Source: Streptomyces sp. JJ66
GTDB taxonomy: Bacteria; Actinomycetota; Actinomycetes; Streptomycetales; Streptomycetaceae
Direction: 5' to 3'
DNA: 64,000 nt
Assembly: GCF_019303495.1 (NCBI RefSeq)
Contig: NZ_JAEVFI010000012.1
Coordinates: forward strand, 32,894-96,893
Below, in pieces: positions 54,579-63,871 of the stretch. The first letter of the stretch is position 1. Every line of letters begins with the position of its first letter. The notes under the pieces are model-generated. The model saw only the letters and a list, made by a program, of their open reading frames with translations. It made no database searches and was not told the origin of the DNA. The translations under genes were made by a program, and so were the position numbers.

Positions 54579-55550
54579 TCAGCGCTTGACGGGTGTGGCG
54601 TGGGAGGCGTCGCCGCGCGGCGAGGGCACCGCGCCGTCGGCCCCCTCGCGCAGCCACACCGTGCGCTGCGGGAACGGCAGCTCGACCCCGGCGGCGTCCA
54701 GCCCCTCCTTCACCCGGCGCCGCAGCTCGCGCGTGACGGCCCACTGTTTGAGCGGCTGCGTCTTGGCCGCCATGCGGACGACGACGCCGTCCGCGTCCAG
54801 CGACTGCACGCCCCACACCGACGGGTCCTCCAGCAGCACGTCCGCGAACTCCGGGTCGTTGCGCAGGGCCAACCCCGTCTCCTCCAGCACGCGGTAGACG
54901 GTGTCGAGGTTGGAGTCGTAGGCGACGGAGACGTCCAGCACCGCGCGCGCCCAGTCCTGGCTGTCGTTGCGCACGCGCATGATCTCGCCGTTGCGGATGT
55001 GCCACAGGCCGCCGTTGAGGTCGCGCACCTGCGTCAGCCGCAGCCCGACGTTCTCCACCTCGCCCACGGCTTCGCCCAGGTCCACGATGTCCCCGACGCC
55101 GTACTGGTCCTCCGCCATGATCAGCAGGCCGGACAGGTAGTCCGCGACCAGGCTTTGCGCGCCGAAGCCGATGGCCAGGCCCACCACACCGGCGCTCGCC
55201 AGCAGCGGGCCGAGCGCGATCCCGAGCTCGCCCAGCACCATCGCCAGGCCCATGACCGCGATGACGACGGTGACGATGCTGGTGAGCACCGCGCCGATGG
55301 TCCTGGCCCGCTGCTCGCGGCGCTCGCGCGCGCGGCTGGGGTCGCGCTGGAGCACGGCCGGGCCGCGTCCGCGCCGGGGCGTGTCACCGTTCGACGGCTG
55401 GAGGATGCGCTGCACCACCCGGCTGATCGCCCGCTTGGCCAGCGCCCGCACGACCCACGCGGCGATGACGATCAGCAGGATGCGCAGCACGCCGACCGCC
55501 AGGCCCTCGCCGTTGTCCTGAAACCACTCCGTCACGTCGGCCGCCTGCAT
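54579..55550 (-). CDS. MscS family mechanosensitive ion channel
   Basis: A 323-residue small-conductance channel. Three helices: GVLRILLIVIAAWVVRAL, a central one after the RARTIG segment, and the pore helix LLASAGVVGLAIGFGAQSLVADYLSG. The beta domain reads IMAEDQYGVGDIVDLG and GGLWHIRNGEIMRVRN. ATG 55548-55550 is chosen for GGAG seven bases away. Osmotic safety valve in the plasma membrane. Confidence 0.9.
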   Translation of the reverse strand: MQAADVTEWFQDNGEGLAVGVLRILLIVIAAWVVRALAKRAISRVVQRILQPSNGDTPRRGRGPAVLQRDPSRARERREQRARTIGAVLTSIVTVVIAVMGLAMVLGELGIALGPLLASAGVVGLAIGFGAQSLVADYLSGLLIMAEDQYGVGDIVDLGEAVGEVENVGLRLTQVRDLNGGLWHIRNGEIMRVRNDSQDWARAVLDVSVAYDSNLDTVYRVLEETGLALRNDPEFADVLLEDPSVWGVQSLDADGVVVRMAAKTQPLKQWAVTRELRRRVKEGLDAAGVELPFPQRTVWLREGADGAVPSPRGDASHATPVKR

Positions 55551-55776
55551 GCTCAGCTCCGTTGGGTGCACGGGGAAACTCCGCCCTTCAGCTCGTCACG
55601 CCTCGTTCGCTCATCGGGGGAACGTACGCGGGCTCCGGCGACGGGGTCAAAGCCCGGCCGGTGGTCCCGCACGGTGCGGGAACGTCACCTGATCACCCGA
55701 TGGGATGGTTCAGGCCCGGACGCGTCCGACGACGCCCGCCTACCCTGGGAGCATCGCTCCGCACGAAGGAGGCTCT

Positions 55777-56385
55777 GTGGCACTGGCAGCACCCGAGCGG
55801 GAACCCAGCGCGGCCGCCGAGGAGCGGCACGCGGCGGTGGAGGACGCCTTCGAAGCGTTGAGCGCGGCAGCCCCGGAGGGATGGCGCGTGGAACTGGTCG
55901 AAGGAGAGATCCACGTGGTACCACCCGCGAACGGGGATCACGAAGAGGTCGTGTCGGAGCTGTCCGGGCAGGTGCGGGACCACCGCAAGGACCTGGGCCG
56001 GTACACGAACCTGGGTCTGCGCCTGCCCGGTACCGCCGCTGGGGGCCAGGTCCCGGGGAAGGTGATTCCCGACCTGGTGCTGGCGCCGAAGGGGAGCTTC
56101 AGCGGCTCCGGGGAGTACCACGACCCGGACCCGGTGTTGCTGGTCGCCGAGGTCACGTCCGCGTCCACCGGGGGCAACGACCGCATGAAGAAGCTGCGGG
56201 CCTACGCCCGGGCGGGCATCCCGCACTACCTCCTCATCGACCGCGAAGCCGGACGGGTCACCTTGTACTCGGACCCCAGGAGCGAGCACTACGCCCGCAG
56301 CTCCTCGGCCGACATCTCTGCCAAGATCAGCCTGCCGGACCCGCTCGGCTTCGACCTCGACACCGGCCAGTTCCCCCTCGCCTGA
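55777..56385 (+). CDS. Uma2 family (DUF820) protein
   Basis: A 202-residue Uma2 protein, second in the window. WRVELVEGEIHVVPPANGDHEEVV, KVIPDLVLAP (Asp), PVLLVAEVTSASTGGNDRMKK (Glu) and ARAGIPHYLLIDREAG. GTG 55777 follows a perfect GAAGGAGG. Divergent from the MscS gene. Confidence 0.85.
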   Translation: MALAAPEREPSAAAEERHAAVEDAFEALSAAAPEGWRVELVEGEIHVVPPANGDHEEVVSELSGQVRDHRKDLGRYTNLGLRLPGTAAGGQVPGKVIPDLVLAPKGSFSGSGEYHDPDPVLLVAEVTSASTGGNDRMKKLRAYARAGIPHYLLIDREAGRVTLYSDPRSEHYARSSSADISAKISLPDPLGFDLDTGQFPLA

Positions 56386-56393
56386 CCGCCCCG

Positions 56394-56430
56394 GCGCCAG
56401 CTCCCCGGGCCGCGTGCGGGGAGCTGGCGC
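56394..56430. terminator. 13-bp-stem convergent terminator
   Basis: GCGCCAGCTCCCC (56394-56406) with GGGGAGCTGGCGC (56418-56430), nine bases after the Uma2 stop and 45 before the convergent arsI stop. Confidence 0.7.
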
Positions 56431-56475
56431 GTCCGCACGGGGTGCGGGGCGGCCTGCTGGGAGCGGCCGACGGCG

Positions 56476-57009
56476 TTAGCGGGTGCCCGGGGCGCAGCAG
56501 GCGTCGGGCGCGGCACCGGCGCTCGCGGGGGCGGCGTTCGCGGGGGCGGCGGGCGCGGCACCGGTGGGCGCGGTGTCGGCGCTCGCGGGGGCGGCGGGCG
56601 CGGCACCGGTGGGCGCGGTGTCGGCGCTCGTGCCGAAGGCGTCGGCGTCGGCCTTGACGACGTAGACCTCCCACGGCTCCGCGCCCGGCGCGGTCACCCA
56701 CACCTTGTCCTGGAGCGCGTAGCAGCAGGTGGTGTCCGCCTCCTCGAAGGTGACCAGCCCGGCGTCCTTCAGCCGCTGCGTGGCGGCGTCCACGGCTTCG
56801 GTGGACTCCACCTCGACGCCGAGATGGTCCAGCCGGGTTTCGGTGTCCGCGTCGCCCTCGATGAGGACGAGCTTGAGCGGCGGCTCGGTGAGCGCGAAGT
56901 TGGCGTAGCCCTCGCGGCGCTTGGCGGGCTCGGCGCCGAACAGCTTGCTGTAGAAGGCGACCGACTGCTCCAGGTCGGGAACGCGCAGGGCCAGCTGAGC
57001 TCGGGACAT
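56476..57009 (-). CDS. arsI: ArsI/CadI family VOC protein (organoarsenical C-As lyase-like)
   Basis: A 177-residue VOC protein whose core RAQLALRVPDLEQSVAFYSK, GVEVESTEAVDAA and ADTTCCYALQDKVWVTAPG match ArsI, a dioxygenase that cleaves the C-As bond of trivalent organoarsenicals. The adjacent Cys pair in TTCCYA is the As(III)-binding site. The C-terminal ~50 residues are two Ala/Pro repeats (SADTAPTGAAPAAPA) ending with another Cys pair (DACCAPG), as in CadI-like proteins. ATG 57007-57009 follows GGGAGA. Divergent from arsR. Confidence 0.85.
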   Translation of the reverse strand: MSRAQLALRVPDLEQSVAFYSKLFGAEPAKRREGYANFALTEPPLKLVLIEGDADTETRLDHLGVEVESTEAVDAATQRLKDAGLVTFEEADTTCCYALQDKVWVTAPGAEPWEVYVVKADADAFGTSADTAPTGAAPAAPASADTAPTGAAPAAPANAAPASAGAAPDACCAPGTR

Positions 57010-57030
57010 GGCTGTCTCCCAGAGGTTGTA

Positions 57031-57077
57031 TTGATGTCCTTCGATGCAAGCTTGCGTCATGGATCGAAGAACGTCAA
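57031..57077. promoter_or_regulatory. ArsR operator dyad
   Basis: Between the divergent arsI and arsR: outer TTGA (57031) and TCAA (57074-57077) with inner TTCGAT (57040-57045) and ATCGAA (57063-57068), centred near a GCAAGCTTGC palindrome. This is the expected place for ArsR binding over both promoters. Confidence 0.6.
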
Positions 57078-57086
57078 CATAGAGCC

Positions 57087-57491
57087 ATGTCGAAACAAGA
57101 GCTTCCCGTGGTGGAGCCGGACGCCGACGGGGTGACAGCGGGCTGCTGCCCGGGCCTGCTCAGCGCACCGCTGGACCAGGAGCAGGCCGTCGAACTGGCC
57201 CGCGTCTTCAAGGCGCTGGGCGACCCGGTGCGGCTGCGGCTGCTGTCGATCATCGCCTCGCGGGCGGGCGGCGAGGTGTGCGTCTGCGACCTGACGCCCG
57301 CGTTCGACCTCTCCCAGCCGACGATCTCCCACCACCTCAAACTCCTGCGCGAGGCCGGGCTGATCGACTCCGAACGCCGGGGCACCTGGGTGTACTACCG
57401 CCTGCTGCCGGAGATGACCGACCGCCTGGCGGGCATCCTCACCCGCCCCGCCGGTCAGCCGCTGCCCACCCGCCCGGGAACCGCCGCATGA
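57087..57491 (+). CDS. arsR: ArsR family metalloregulator
   Basis: A 134-residue winged-helix repressor. EVCVCDLTPAFDLSQPTISHHLKLLREAGLIDSERRGTWVYYRL contains the Cys-Val-Cys metal site and the recognition helix. A further Cys pair (GCCPG at residues ~19-23) may complete an As(III) site. The stop overlaps the acr3 start (ATGA), so arsR-acr3-arsC is one operon. Confidence 0.92.
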   Translation: MSKQELPVVEPDADGVTAGCCPGLLSAPLDQEQAVELARVFKALGDPVRLRLLSIIASRAGGEVCVCDLTPAFDLSQPTISHHLKLLREAGLIDSERRGTWVYYRLLPEMTDRLAGILTRPAGQPLPTRPGTAA

Positions 57492-58662
57492 GCGCCCCCG
57501 CCCCGCCGCCCGCGAAACTCTCCTTCATTGACCGCTACCTCGCGGTGTGGATTCTCGCCGCGATGGCCGCCGGGCTCGGTCTCGGCCGCCTCGTCCCCGG
57601 CCTCGGTGACGCCCTTGCCCGGGTGACCATCTCCGGCGTCTCCCTGCCGATCGCGCTCGGCCTGCTGGTGATGATGTACCCGGTACTCGCCAAGGTGCGC
57701 TACGACCGGCTGGAGACCGTCACCCGCGACCGCCGCCTCCTCCTCACGTCCCTGGTGCTCAACTGGGTGCTCGGCCCCGCGCTGATGTTCGCGCTCGCCT
57801 GGCTGTTCCTCCCGACCTCCCCGACTACCGCACCGGGCTGATCATCGTCGGCCTGGCCCGCTGCATCGCCATGGTCATCATCTGGAACGACCTCGCCTGC
57901 GGCCACCGTGAGGCCGCCGCCGTGCTCGTCGCGCTGAACTCCGTCTTCCAGGTCCTCGCCTTCGCCGCGCTCGGCTGGTTCTACCTCTCCGTGCTGCCCG
58001 GCTGGCTCGGACTGGAACAGATCTCGCTGGACGTGTCGGTGTGGGGGATCGCCGCCAGCGTGCTCGTCTTCCTCGGCATCCCGCTCGCCGCCGGATACCT
58101 GACCCGCCGCCTGGGCGAGCGTACCCGGGGCCGCGCCTGGTACGAGGGCCAACTGCTGCCCCGCCTCGGCCCCTTCGCCCTCTACGGCCTGCTGTTCACC
58201 ATCGTCATCCTGTTCGCGCTCCAGGGCGAGGCCATCACCTCCCACCCCTGGGACGTCGCCCGCATCGCGCTGCCCCTGCTGGTCTACTTCACCGTGATGT
58301 GGGCCGGTTCGCTGGCCCTGGCCCGCGCGGTGCGCCTGGACTACCCGCGCGCTACGACCCTGGCCTTCACCGCCGCCGGCAACAACTTCGAGCTGGCCAT
58401 CGCCGTCGCCATCGCCACCTTCGGCCCCACCTCCGGGCAAGCGCTCGCCGGGGTCGTCGGTCCGCTGATCGAGGTGCCGGTGCTCGTCGGCCTGGTGTAC
58501 GTCGCCCTCCGCCTGCGCCGCCACTTCCCGGCCGCTCCCGGCGACCCCGCCGACCCCGGCGCCTCCGGCGTGCCCGGCGGCCCCGCCGTCTCAGCCGACC
58601 CCGCCGCACCCCTTCCGGCCGCGACCCCGGCCGCCGTCACCGAGGACTCCGCCCGTGCCTGA
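57488..58662 (+). pseudogene. acr3: ACR3-type arsenite efflux pump, frameshifted
   Basis: Ten-helix Acr3 arsenite permease split into two frames. Frame 1 (57488-57841) runs from LSFIDRYLAVWILAAMAAGLGLG to NWVLGPALMFALAWLFLP then leaves the family sequence and stops. Frame 2 covers DYRTGLIIVGLARCIAMVII and the rest to 58662, including the conserved Cys in WNDLACGHREAAAVLVALN. Restoring one C in the C-run at about 57809-57813 gives the expected LFLPDLPDYRTG and a ~391-residue protein. It is either a real recent frameshift or a homopolymer sequencing error. Confidence 0.8.
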
Positions 58663-59077
58663 CTCCCGCTCCCGCCCGACCGTGCTTTTCGTCTGCGTCC
58701 ACAACGCCGGACGCTCCCAGATGGCCGCCGCCTACCTCACCCACCTCGCGGGCGACGCCGTAGACGTCCGCTCCGCGGGCTCCGCCCCGGCCGACGCCGT
58801 CAACCCGGCGGTGGTGGAAGCGATGTCCGAGGTCGGCATCGACATCTCCGCACGCACGCCGAAGCTGCTCACCCCGGACGCGGTACAGGCGTCCGACGTC
58901 GTGATCACCATGGGCTGCGGCGACGCCTGCCCCGTCTACCCCGGCAAGCGCTACCTCGACTGGCAGCTCGCGGACCCGGCTGGTCAGGGCGTAGCCGCCG
59001 TCCGCCCGATCCGCGACGAGATCGCCACCCGCGTGCGCGGCCTGCTCACCGAACTGGGCGTCACCCCACCCCACTGA
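58655..59077 (+). CDS. arsC: Arsenate reductase (LMW phosphatase fold)
   Basis: A 140-residue ArsC: FVCVHNAGRSQMAAAY is the CX5R phosphatase loop, and MGCGDACPVYPGKRYLDW has the second/third redox Cys typical of thioredoxin- or mycothiol-coupled enzymes. GTG 58655 overlaps the acr3 end by 8 bases. Reduces arsenate to arsenite for export by Acr3. Confidence 0.92.
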   Translation: MPDSRSRPTVLFVCVHNAGRSQMAAAYLTHLAGDAVDVRSAGSAPADAVNPAVVEAMSEVGIDISARTPKLLTPDAVQASDVVITMGCGDACPVYPGKRYLDWQLADPAGQGVAAVRPIRDEIATRVRGLLTELGVTPPH

Positions 59078-59084
59078 GCACGAC

Positions 59085-59115
59085 GGCCGCCCCGGCCTAC
59101 TGCACCGGGGCGGCC
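59085..59115 (+). terminator. ars operon terminator
   Basis: GGCCGCCCCGG (59085-59095) with CCGGGGCGGCC (59105-59115), eight bases after the arsC stop. Confidence 0.7.
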
Positions 59116-59131
59116 TGGTGTTCCCGTGGCG

Positions 59132-59329
59132 TCAGCCGCCGAACCGGCCCGCCTTCACCTCACCCAGAAACGCGACCCACTGCGCGGTCGGCATCGCCAA
59201 CGCCCGCCCACGCGGACGCTTGCTATCCCGCACAGGCACCACCCCGGTGTGCGCCAGGCCCGGCGCACACTCGACGCACTCGCCACCGTTTCCGCCGCTG
59301 TAACTCGACTTGACCCACGGCGGGTTCAC
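59132..59329 (-). CDS. DUF397 protein (second of tandem pair)
   Basis: A 65-residue DUF397 protein: PWVKSSYSGGNGGECVECAPG, VPVRDSKRPRGRAL and WVAFLGEVKAG. GTG at 59327-59329 overlaps the stop of the upstream DUF397 gene as GTGA. The pair looks like a local duplication, since both share KSSxSGGNGGECVE. Confidence 0.85.
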   Translation of the reverse strand: MNPPWVKSSYSGGNGGECVECAPGLAHTGVVPVRDSKRPRGRALAMPTAQWVAFLGEVKAGRFGG

Positions 59330-59538
59330 GCGAGGCTTCCGTCCCTGACGCCCGTGACGAAGGCGGACCACTGGTCAGTGGGGAAGGCGAGCGCCTGACG
59401 AGGAGCCTTGCTGTCCCGCACTGGGACGACGCCCTCGGCGGCGAAGCTGGGGGCGTATTCGACGCACTCGCCACCGTTTCCGCCGCTGTGGCTCGACTTG
59501 ACCCAGTGAGCCTGAGAGAGGTCAGGAATGTGCTTCAT
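59326..59538 (-). CDS. DUF397 protein (first of tandem pair)
   Basis: A 70-residue DUF397 protein: MKHIPDLSQAHWVKSSHSG, ECVEYAPSFAAEG and VPVRDSKAPRQALAF. Its ATG lies inside the 3' end of the XRE gene (17-base overlap). Confidence 0.85.
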   Translation of the reverse strand: MKHIPDLSQAHWVKSSHSGGNGGECVEYAPSFAAEGVVPVRDSKAPRQALAFPTDQWSAFVTGVRDGSLA

Positions 59539-60349
59539 GGCTGTACGCCTCCATCGCTTCACGAATCATCGCCAGCGAGTCTTCTGGTGACCGCGCGGCG
59601 GCTCGGAGGCAATCGTACGTGGCCTGGGCCTCCTCGACTGCGGAGGCAGACTCGTCAACGTGGCCACGGATCGAGGTTTCGGTGTACACGACCGGGAGTC
59701 CATCTTGCTGCGTTAGCACGATGAACTGCGAGTGAGCTGCGGGGGCTCCGGCGCTGAACGGCAACACTTGGACTGTGACGTGCGGCGCCTCGGCTTGCTC
59801 CAGCAAGTAACTCATCTGCTCCGCCATGACACCTGGCCCGCCTACCTTGATCCGCAAGCAGGCTTCATGAAGGATGGCCCACAGCAGTGGGGGATTTTCC
59901 CGGCGCATGACTTCACGACGCCGCACTCGTGCAGCCACCCTGTCGCTGATCTCAGCCGCACTCTCCCGGGGATGTGCTGAGCGGTACACGGCAGTGGCGT
60001 ACGCCTCGGTTTGGAGCATCCCCATGATCATGGAGTTTGAGTAGTTGCAGATGCTTGCCGCGCTCTGCTCCAGCTTCACGTACGGCACGAACCACGATGG
60101 GTGACTGCGCTCGACGATCTGTTGCCGGAGTCGGGTGAAGTACCCACTGGTGTTGAAGAAGCGGTCGCAGGCAGCGACGAACTGTTCGCTGGCCAGCAGG
60201 GTGCCGTTCTCCACCTTGGAGATGTACGGCGCCTTGTAGTGCGTGGCAATGGCCAGTTCCCTTTGCGTCACGCCCGCGTGCATGCGGGCGTAGAAGACCT
60301 CGCGCCCCAGGTAGGCGGCCCCGTCCAGTGGTTCCTGCTTGAGCATCAT
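59522..60349 (-). CDS. XRE family regulator with DUF5753
   Basis: A 275-residue regulator: VTQRELAIATHYKAPYISKVENGTL is the helix-turn-helix, then MGMLQTEAYATAVYRSAHP, LRIKVGGPGVMAEQMSYLLEQAE and VQVLPFSAGAPAAHSQFIVL. ATG 60347-60349 has GGAG eight bases upstream; a second ATG follows directly. Partner of the two DUF397 genes; divergent from the 39-residue gene. Confidence 0.88.
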   Translation of the reverse strand: MMLKQEPLDGAAYLGREVFYARMHAGVTQRELAIATHYKAPYISKVENGTLLASEQFVAACDRFFNTSGYFTRLRQQIVERSHPSWFVPYVKLEQSAASICNYSNSMIMGMLQTEAYATAVYRSAHPRESAAEISDRVAARVRRREVMRRENPPLLWAILHEACLRIKVGGPGVMAEQMSYLLEQAEAPHVTVQVLPFSAGAPAAHSQFIVLTQQDGLPVVYTETSIRGHVDESASAVEEAQATYDCLRAAARSPEDSLAMIREAMEAYSHEAHS

Positions 60350-60488
60350 CCGCAGAACTCCCCGAGTTTCCCGATGGCTTGGAAATCGAACAACCCTGTT
60401 CAGCGCAGGGCTGGCCGGTGATGGTTGGAGCACGCACAGTCATCGCGTACGTACAACGAAACCCCCTCATCGGCACAAAGGCAACCCC

Positions 60489-60608
60489 ATGGTGACAATC
60501 CATCAGAAAATTCTCGTACCGCTCCCACCGCTCCCGGCCTGCCGGAGTCTGAGCGACGACGAGTTGCGCCGCCTGCTCGCGGCCCTGCGGAAGTGGGGAA
60601 CCAAGTGA
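60489..60608 (+). CDS. Short hypothetical protein (39 aa)
   Basis: MVTIHQKILVPLPPLPACRS followed by a helix LSDDELRRLLAALRKWGTK. The start has AAAGG eight bases upstream, and the stop overlaps the next start as GTGA, which supports translation. Function unknown. Confidence 0.5.
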   Translation: MVTIHQKILVPLPPLPACRSLSDDELRRLLAALRKWGTK

Positions 60609-61027
60609 TCGCGGAAGGACGGCGCGTGGACGCCGAAGACGCGGCCGAGGAACTGCGTGCCGCGCTCACCGACGCGGGGTTCCACCTGCCGGGAGTCGGC
60701 GTGGACCCCCGGGTGTGGGACGCCCCGACGATCGGCATCGTGCGGCTGGTGGAACTGGGCAGCGCACTCCCGGACGTGGCCCACCGGCTGGCCGCCACCG
60801 TCCGCAAGGGCGCGGCCCGGGTGCCGGAAGTCGTCGTCCGGGACCGCGCGTCGGACCGGATCGGCGTCGTGATGGGCAACGTCGGCCCGTACGTACAGCT
60901 CCGCCCGCTCTCCGGTGGCCGCGAGTGGGACGTGCACCCGGACGACGTGCGGGAACTCACCGCGCCCGAGGTGCTGAGCGCCCGCGTCGCCGAGGCCAAC
61001 CGCATCAGCGCCCGGAGGCACCCGTGA
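60605..61027 (+). CDS. GGREW-motif protein, long paralogue
   Basis: A 140-residue protein. The N-terminal ~75 residues form helices (AEELRAALTDAGFHLPGVG, IGIVRLVELGSALPDVAHRL); the C-terminal domain GVVMGNVGPYVQLRPLSGG-REWDVHPDDV and RVAEANRISARR is homologous to the 74-residue protein at 22477. Both stand divergent to XRE-DUF397 loci. Coupled to genes on both sides. Confidence 0.65.
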   Translation: MIAEGRRVDAEDAAEELRAALTDAGFHLPGVGVDPRVWDAPTIGIVRLVELGSALPDVAHRLAATVRKGAARVPEVVVRDRASDRIGVVMGNVGPYVQLRPLSGGREWDVHPDDVRELTAPEVLSARVAEANRISARRHP

Positions 61028-61248
61028 CCACCGACTGCCCCGAGTGCGCCCGCCTCCACGACGACATGGACCAGGCCCAGGCCACCGGCGACTGGTCCCG
61101 CGTCACCGACTGCCGCGTCCTCCTCCGCCGCCACCCCCAACACCACCCGGACGCCGCTCCGCCTGCGGATGCCGATGGTCCTGAGCCAGGGGGCACGGCA
61201 GGTGTGGCGCCGCCCGGTTCGGGGAGCACGTCACCACGGAGACGCTGA
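61024..61248 (+). CDS. Small CPxC protein
   Basis: A 74-residue product beginning TTDCPECARLHDDMDQAQAT, a possible single zinc-ribbon half, then a Pro/Gly-rich end. GTG 61024 overlaps the previous stop. The 3' half overlaps the convergent gene at 61103, so the true end of one of them is uncertain. Confidence 0.5.
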   Translation: MTTDCPECARLHDDMDQAQATGDWSRVTDCRVLLRRHPQHHPDAAPPADADGPEPGGTAGVAPPGSGSTSPRRR

Positions 61249-61540
61249 GGAACAGCGGTTGCCGCAGGTAGACGGCCACCACCACATCCCCGCCCCAGTC
61301 AAGCCGCTCCCGCGCCACCGAGGCGTGCTGCTTCAGCCGCACGGGATCGCGCTCCGACGCCGAGAAGAAGCGCGGCGCGTGTTCTCGCAGCCGTTCTCCC
61401 AGCCAGACCACCGCCTGTTCGGAACTGGGCCACGTGCCGCGCACCAGCCGCGCGGGTTTCAGCAACCACAACGCTGTTTCGGCGGGCGGCACGTCGCTCC
61501 CGGAAAACTCGGCCACCGCCCGCCGGCGCCGCTCCACCAC
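61103..61540 (-). CDS. Hypothetical protein
   Basis: A 145-residue protein whose first ~105 residues look real (ETALWLLKPARLVRGTWPSS, WLGERLREHAPRFFSASERD, DVVVAVYLRQPLFLSVSVVT). The last ~35 residues are Gly/Arg-rich and antisense to the CPxC gene. I recall similar streptomycete proteins but no function. The start is uncertain. Confidence 0.5.
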   Translation of the reverse strand: MVERRRRAVAEFSGSDVPPAETALWLLKPARLVRGTWPSSEQAVVWLGERLREHAPRFFSASERDPVRLKQHASVARERLDWGGDVVVAVYLRQPLFLSVSVVTCSPNRAAPHLPCPLAQDHRHPQAERRPGGVGGGGGGGRGSR

Positions 61541-61620
61541 ATCAGGAGGTGCATGGCAGCCAGTTCCCCTGGCGACTGCCTCAAACGCTCCGGCTCGAAC
61601 GTCACTCGCCTTGACGCCAT

Positions 61621-61887
61621 TCAGGAAATCCTGTCACTCGGTGAGCGGGCCAGTGCCGTCAGCTCAGAAACGACGTGTGCAGCAGCGGCGAGGGCTCGCA
61701 GCAGAAGTTCCACGTCGAGAAGGCTGGGAGCGGATCGCCCGTTTTCGATGTGGCTGAGCTTCGTCTGCGACATGTTCGAGCGCCGCGCGAGCCGCACCTG
61801 TGAGAGGCCAGCGTCCTTTCGTAGTTGCTGGAGAGCCGCTGCCAAGTCAGCCTTCGACTCACCGAGCCGGTCAGGTTCGAAGGTCAA
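61621..61887 (-). CDS. Short XRE-type DNA-binding protein
   Basis: An 88-residue protein: AALQQLRKDAGLSQVRLARRSNMSQTKLSHIENGRSAPSLLDVELLL is the helix-turn-helix, with no effector domain. Its first 17 bases overlap the DUF6879 gene. Pairs of this type are frequent in streptomycetes. Confidence 0.8.
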   Translation of the reverse strand: MTFEPDRLGESKADLAAALQQLRKDAGLSQVRLARRSNMSQTKLSHIENGRSAPSLLDVELLLRALAAAAHVVSELTALARSPSDRIS

Positions 61888-62384
61888 GATCCTTGATGTA
61901 CTCCTTGAAGGGGACGGCGTGTTTCAGTGCCGTCTCTTTCCAGCGCAAGTAGGGCTCGGGGTTGCCGGTGTGGGTTTCCCGGTTGATCTGGGTGCCGTCG
62001 GGGCGGTAGTTGAGGTGGACGATGCGGGTGTCGTCGAACATCCACCAGTCCTGGCCCGTGAGCGGCAGTCCGTAGTCCTCGTCGGTGACGTCCAGGACGC
62101 GAATGTCCTCGCCTGCTTCGATGTTGCCCGGTATGCCCCAGGAGAACTGGTAGCGCTGGTAGTCGGTGAGGGGGCGGCGCACGATGCGCACGCGGCGGAC
62201 GCGACGCCCTGACGCCATGTACTGCCGCACCCGCTCATGCCAGCGGGCGTTGTGGTCCGGGGGCTTGGCCTCGCCCCTCAGGAACCGGGCGAAGTTCGCC
62301 CGCTCCTTCGGCATGGTGTAGGTGGGCTGGGCCTCGAACCGCCAGGCTTCCCGCTCGAAGGCGTCGAAGTACGCGCGCCAGTCG

Positions 62385-62401
<17 letters not shown>
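61871..62401 (-). CDS. DUF6879 family protein
   Basis: A 176-residue protein: LLDGDDWRAYFDAFEREAWR at the start, FARFLRGE, RRVRIVRRPLTDYQRYQ, GEDIRVLDVTDEDYGLP and DWWMFDDTRIVHLNYRPDG. GTG at 62399-62401 has GGGAGG five bases upstream, which fixes the start. Usually accompanies a small XRE protein; function unknown. Confidence 0.82.
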
Positions 62402-63631
<1,230 letters not shown>

Positions 63632-63871
63632 CAGGCGGTACCTTCTCCTCGGGCAGCTCGGATGACATGGCCGAAGCTAGCAACTGGTGAACGGTCCGAC
63701 ACACGAAAGCGCGAACCTTCCGGCGTACGTCAGGTAGCGCTCGTCCCTCACCCGCTCGTGCGGCTTCGCCCGTTGAGGGAAACGGCGTTGCTCCACCACC
63801 GCGTTGCCCTGTTCACTGAAAGCCAGCACGCCCGCAGCCGTAGCACGCCAGAGCAGGGGAGTAACGCCAGT

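Noticed and set aside
54087..56657. 856-codon plus-strand frame spanning three genes
   Set aside because: Crosses MscS, Uma2 and other genes on both strands; sequence is not protein-like.
61553..62212. Plus-strand frame with a strong AGGAGGTG-ATG at about 61551
   Set aside because: Antisense to the XRE and DUF6879 genes; product is low complexity, so the Shine-Dalgarno match looks accidental.
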